Notes under the pieces: model-generated
Seen by the model: only the letters and a program-made list of their open reading frames with translations
What the model was told of the DNA's origin: nothing
Databases searched by the model: none
DNA from: Chthonobacter albigriseus
GTDB taxonomy: Bacteria; Pseudomonadota; Alphaproteobacteria; Rhizobiales; Pleomorphomonadaceae
Direction of reading: 5' to 3'
NCBI RefSeq assembly: GCF_013839445.1
Contig: NZ_JACDIT010000001.1
Span: 62,001 to 126,000 of the forward strand
Length of the DNA: 64,000 nucleotides
In this document: positions 62,213 to 64,000 of the stretch, piece after piece
Layout of the letters: every line of letters begins with the position of its first letter
Position numbering within the stretch: position 1 is the first letter of the stretch
Made by a program: the position numbers and the translations under genes

Positions 62213-62935
62213 CTATTCGCCAGCCTGGAACAGCTTCCAGGCTCCGTCGGCGCCGATCTCCACCCGGTAAAAGACGTAGGCTCCCGCCGCGCGCATCTCT
62301 TCGAAGTCCACTGCGGTGATGATGCGAAAGAGTTCGACCATCTGGGGGGCGCTCAGACGGTCCGGCGGGATCTGGGCGAAATAGGGCCAGACGAAGCGTT
62401 CGTCGCTGCCCGAGCCGACGCGGACCCAACCCGCATCGAGGACGTCGAGCAGGATGGCGAGGATCTCGCGACCCTCCGGATCGCTCGATTGGGCGATCAG
62501 GATGTCGGCGGGCTCGCCCCCGTCGATCGAGGTGAGGACCGGCGGAACGGGCGCGGCGGCGATCAGATCGGCGAGCGCCTTCACGTCGCCCGTTTTCGCG
62601 GCGTCGACGATCAGGCCGCGCATCCGCGCGACCGCCGGCGGCAGGTCCGCCTCGCCGTAGTGGATCTCCGGCAGCGGGGCGTCCGGGTCGGACGGTTCTT
62701 GACCGACGTCCTCGGACTGGTCCGGGTTGTCCTCCGGCTCCACGGTGAACGGAGATCCCTCGTTCGGAACGGTGAACGTGGGCGGGCCGGTTCGATCGAG
62801 CGCGCTTCCGGGCGGCATGACACGCTGCGTGGGGACGGACAGCGGCTTCTCCTCCGCCCGGGCGATGAGCGGGGCCTGGAGCGCAGCCACGACGACGCAG
62901 CCGACGAGCGAGAGGGTTCGGATCAGAGGTTCCAT
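62213..62935 (-). CDS. Exported hypothetical protein, 240 aa
   Basis: Signal peptide of about 27 residues (cleavage near ARA/EE), then a Pro/Asp/Glu-rich segment (about residues 35-95), and a helical part with MRGLIVDAAKTGDVKALADLIAAAPVPP near residue 105, like one ankyrin-type turn. The end, GAYVFYRVEIGADGAWKLFQAGE, is a conserved-looking strand pair. No catalytic motif; function unknown. Converges with the FAD oxidase gene. Confidence 0.7.
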   Translation of the reverse strand: MEPLIRTLSLVGCVVVAALQAPLIARAEEKPLSVPTQRVMPPGSALDRTGPPTFTVPNEGSPFTVEPEDNPDQSEDVGQEPSDPDAPLPEIHYGEADLPPAVARMRGLIVDAAKTGDVKALADLIAAAPVPPVLTSIDGGEPADILIAQSSDPEGREILAILLDVLDAGWVRVGSGSDERFVWPYFAQIPPDRLSAPQMVELFRIITAVDFEEMRAAGAYVFYRVEIGADGAWKLFQAGE

Positions 62936-63047
62936 TTCGTCCAGCGACCGGCCGACAGGCGTTCAGATTGGCGCTGAACTGTGGCAGCGCCAAGCCGATT
63001 CGGGTCAATGCGAAAATACCGTCCGATGGCGCGAGCGATCCCGCAGG

Positions 63048-63308
63048 CTATTGAATCGTGCGCGACAGGGTATAGCCGCCGGCGTTGATCCGGTCGGGGA
63101 GTTCGGACACCAGGCGCGCGACGCAGTCCTCGCCGAAGCAGTCGACGAGCGTGGTCAGGGCTGCGAAGAGGGCGGCATGGGCGAGCGCGTCGGTGGGAAC
63201 GCCTTCGGCCTCGGCGTCGTCAAAAGCGCGCTCAAGATGCTGCATCGCCTTTCGCTTGGCCGAGTCGGCCTGTGCCGGCTCAACCGGTTCATGCAGTTCG
63301 TCGCGCAT
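63048..63308 (-). CDS. Hypothetical protein, 86 aa
   Basis: A short, mostly helical protein (HLERAFDDAEAEGVPTDALAHAALFAALTTLVDCFGEDCVARLV) with two cysteines and no signal peptide. Not recognised by name. Codon use is normal. The region just upstream on the minus strand (63410-63459) contains the TTAA repeats described below, so it may be under cell-cycle type control. Confidence 0.65.
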   Translation of the reverse strand: MRDELHEPVEPAQADSAKRKAMQHLERAFDDAEAEGVPTDALAHAALFAALTTLVDCFGEDCVARLVSELPDRINAGGYTLSRTIQ

Positions 63309-63409
63309 CTCAAGCCCACCCGCTGTCGCTGCCGCCGTGCGAGCGGCGACGTTCTCTTCTTGCGTCGCAGCAACAGTAGCACCGGATCCTGCCGGCGCAA
63401 TGCCGTCCG

Positions 63410-63459
63410 TTAATCAGCGTTAATCCAAGTTTCGATTTTCGGTTAACGCCGGGTTAACC
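63410..63459 (-). promoter_or_regulatory. TTAA repeats, CtrA-box-like
   Basis: GGTTAAC-GCCGG-GTTAACC (63441-63459) is a perfect inverted repeat and also reads TTAA-N7-TTAAC, the CtrA consensus. A direct repeat CGTTAATC-AG-CGTTAATC (63408-63425) adjoins it, with N6 spacing. The sites are about 100-150 bases upstream of the gene ending at 63048 and just downstream of the 63485-63868 gene. Binding is inferred from the motif only. Confidence 0.45.
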
Positions 63460-63484
63460 AAGCCGGCTGGGCGGATGGCGGAAA

Positions 63485-63868
63485 TCAGCCGGGGGCCCGC
63501 CCGAAACGCTGCTCCAATCGGGTGGCGATCGCCTCGCCTTCCGCCATGTAGCCACGGAGCACGGAGCGGGTCTGGTCGGTGCAGTTCCTGTGGACGGTGG
63601 CAAAGGTGCGGTGACCGCGATTGTAGACGTCCACGTATTTCCGGCGATCGTCGGGCGACATTTCCTGAGCGTCCAGCAGCGCCTGCATCTGCCGGCGCCA
63701 CGCTCCCGATTCGGGCGCGCCGCAGAGGGTGTCCAGGTAGGAGACGGCGCCGAGGATCTCGGAGAACCTCAGCAGGTCGGGTGCGAACGGTGGTTGGTCC
63801 TGCGCAACGGCGGGCTGGGCTGCGGCCAGGAACAGGACAGCTGTGAGGGTGGAGAGGTGGCGGGTCAT
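63485..63868 (-). CDS. TIGR02301-family exported protein
   Basis: A 127-residue protein with a signal peptide (cleavage near AVA/QDQ). The mature part FSEILGAVSYLDTLCG, WRRQMQALLDA, VDVYNRGHRTFATVHRNCTD and YMAEGEAIATRLEQRF is the pattern of TIGR02301, a small periplasmic family restricted to Rhizobiales-type bacteria, with two conserved cysteines. Function unknown. Its ATG overlaps the stop of the next gene upstream (ATGA), so the two are coupled. Confidence 0.8.
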   Translation of the reverse strand: MTRHLSTLTAVLFLAAAQPAVAQDQPPFAPDLLRFSEILGAVSYLDTLCGAPESGAWRRQMQALLDAQEMSPDDRRKYVDVYNRGHRTFATVHRNCTDQTRSVLRGYMAEGEAIATRLEQRFGRAPG

Positions 63869-64000
63869 TCCGGGTCCGGTGGCAGGATCAGGCCGAAGCG
63901 GGCGGCTGTCACCGCCACGAAATGCGCCAGACGCGGCGTCGTCGCAAGAGTGTGAAGGTCCGCGGGCGCGACGAAAGCGGCGGCCGCGGCATCCGTCGCG
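63865..64000 (-). CDS. C-terminal fragment, probably NUDIX hydrolase, cut by window edge
   Basis: The last 45 codons of a gene that continues beyond the window. It ends AAFVAPADLHTLATTPRLAHFVAVTAARFGL then a short Pro/Asp tail. The A-x-FV-xP-xDL-xxL-xTTP arrangement is what I expect at the end of a NUDIX hydrolase that often sits next to TIGR02301 genes in Rhizobiales, but the NUDIX box itself is outside the window. Overlaps the next start by four bases. Confidence 0.4.
   Translation of the reverse strand, partial: ATDAAAAAFVAPADLHTLATTPRLAHFVAVTAARFGLILPPDPE

Overview
The window is a 64 kb piece of a high-GC alphaproteobacterial chromosome, most likely Hyphomicrobiales (Rhizobiales). Reasons: core-gene groupings typical of that order (xseB-dxs-tlyA, aroC-histidine phosphatase-fabI, J-domain gene beside pdxH, ald divergent from an Lrp regulator), a TIGR02301-type protein, a Tim44-like protein, TTAA-N7-TTAA (CtrA-like) sequences, and a VPGPIAGAGLP-type C-terminal sorting signal. 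Almost everything is chromosomal coding sequence. I see no IS element, prophage, CRISPR array, rRNA or origin. Two tRNA genes are present.

Layout. 0-7 kb: end of a glycolate/D-lactate-type FAD oxidase, an inositol-monophosphatase-family enzyme, two small unknown genes (one of unusually low GC), an SLC13/RCK transporter and a short, divergent Mfd-like helicase whose upstream region carries a REP-like palindromic repeat. 7-12.3 kb: OsmC, glycine-zipper lipoprotein, fasciclin protein, small unknowns, DUF2945 protein and an orphan TadG-like vWA pilus protein. 12.3-19.3 kb: surface-polysaccharide flavour: glycosyltransferase, CPA1 antiporter, tRNA-Gln, tRNA-Pro, a Wzy-like membrane protein and a divergent Tat-exported parallel beta-helix protein. 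19.7-27.2 kb: AI-2E-type permease, sulfate ABC transporter cysT-cysW-cysA with a palindrome placed between -35 and -10, and PEP carboxylase lacking two allosteric-site residues. 27.4-33.3 kb: Tim44-like protein, 3-methyladenine glycosylase, choline-kinase-like phosphotransferase, DeoR regulator, HDAC-family amidohydrolase, Sua5.

33.4-46.4 kb: a lipid-catabolism district. An acyl-CoA dehydrogenase, an ECI2-like enoyl-CoA isomerase and an HSDL2-like SDR form one operon. An acyl-CoA ligase gene 9 kb away carries the same 12-bp palindromic element in its upstream region (GTTTACGTAAGC), which suggests one regulon. Between and after them lie a secreted protein, a DHFR/RibD-like reductase, a PEP-CTERM-like exported protein, CorA, a class III aminotransferase, an M48 protease and a metallo-beta-lactamase-fold hydrolase.

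46.4-64 kb: DUF1499 and J-domain genes, pdxH, xseB, dxs, GNAT, MFS, tlyA, an RlmD/TrmA-type methyltransferase, ald and its Lrp-type regulator, aroC, histidine phosphatase, fabI, a full-length FAD oxidase paralogous to the fragment at position 1, and a group of small, mostly exported, proteins of unknown function ending in a probable NUDIX fragment.

I found no clearly new multi-gene system. The best leads are the shared acyl-CoA palindrome, the PEP carboxylase with a remodelled inhibitor site, the divergent Mfd, the sulfate-operon operator and the REP-like element. All assignments come from reading sequence and recalled family knowledge; no search was run.
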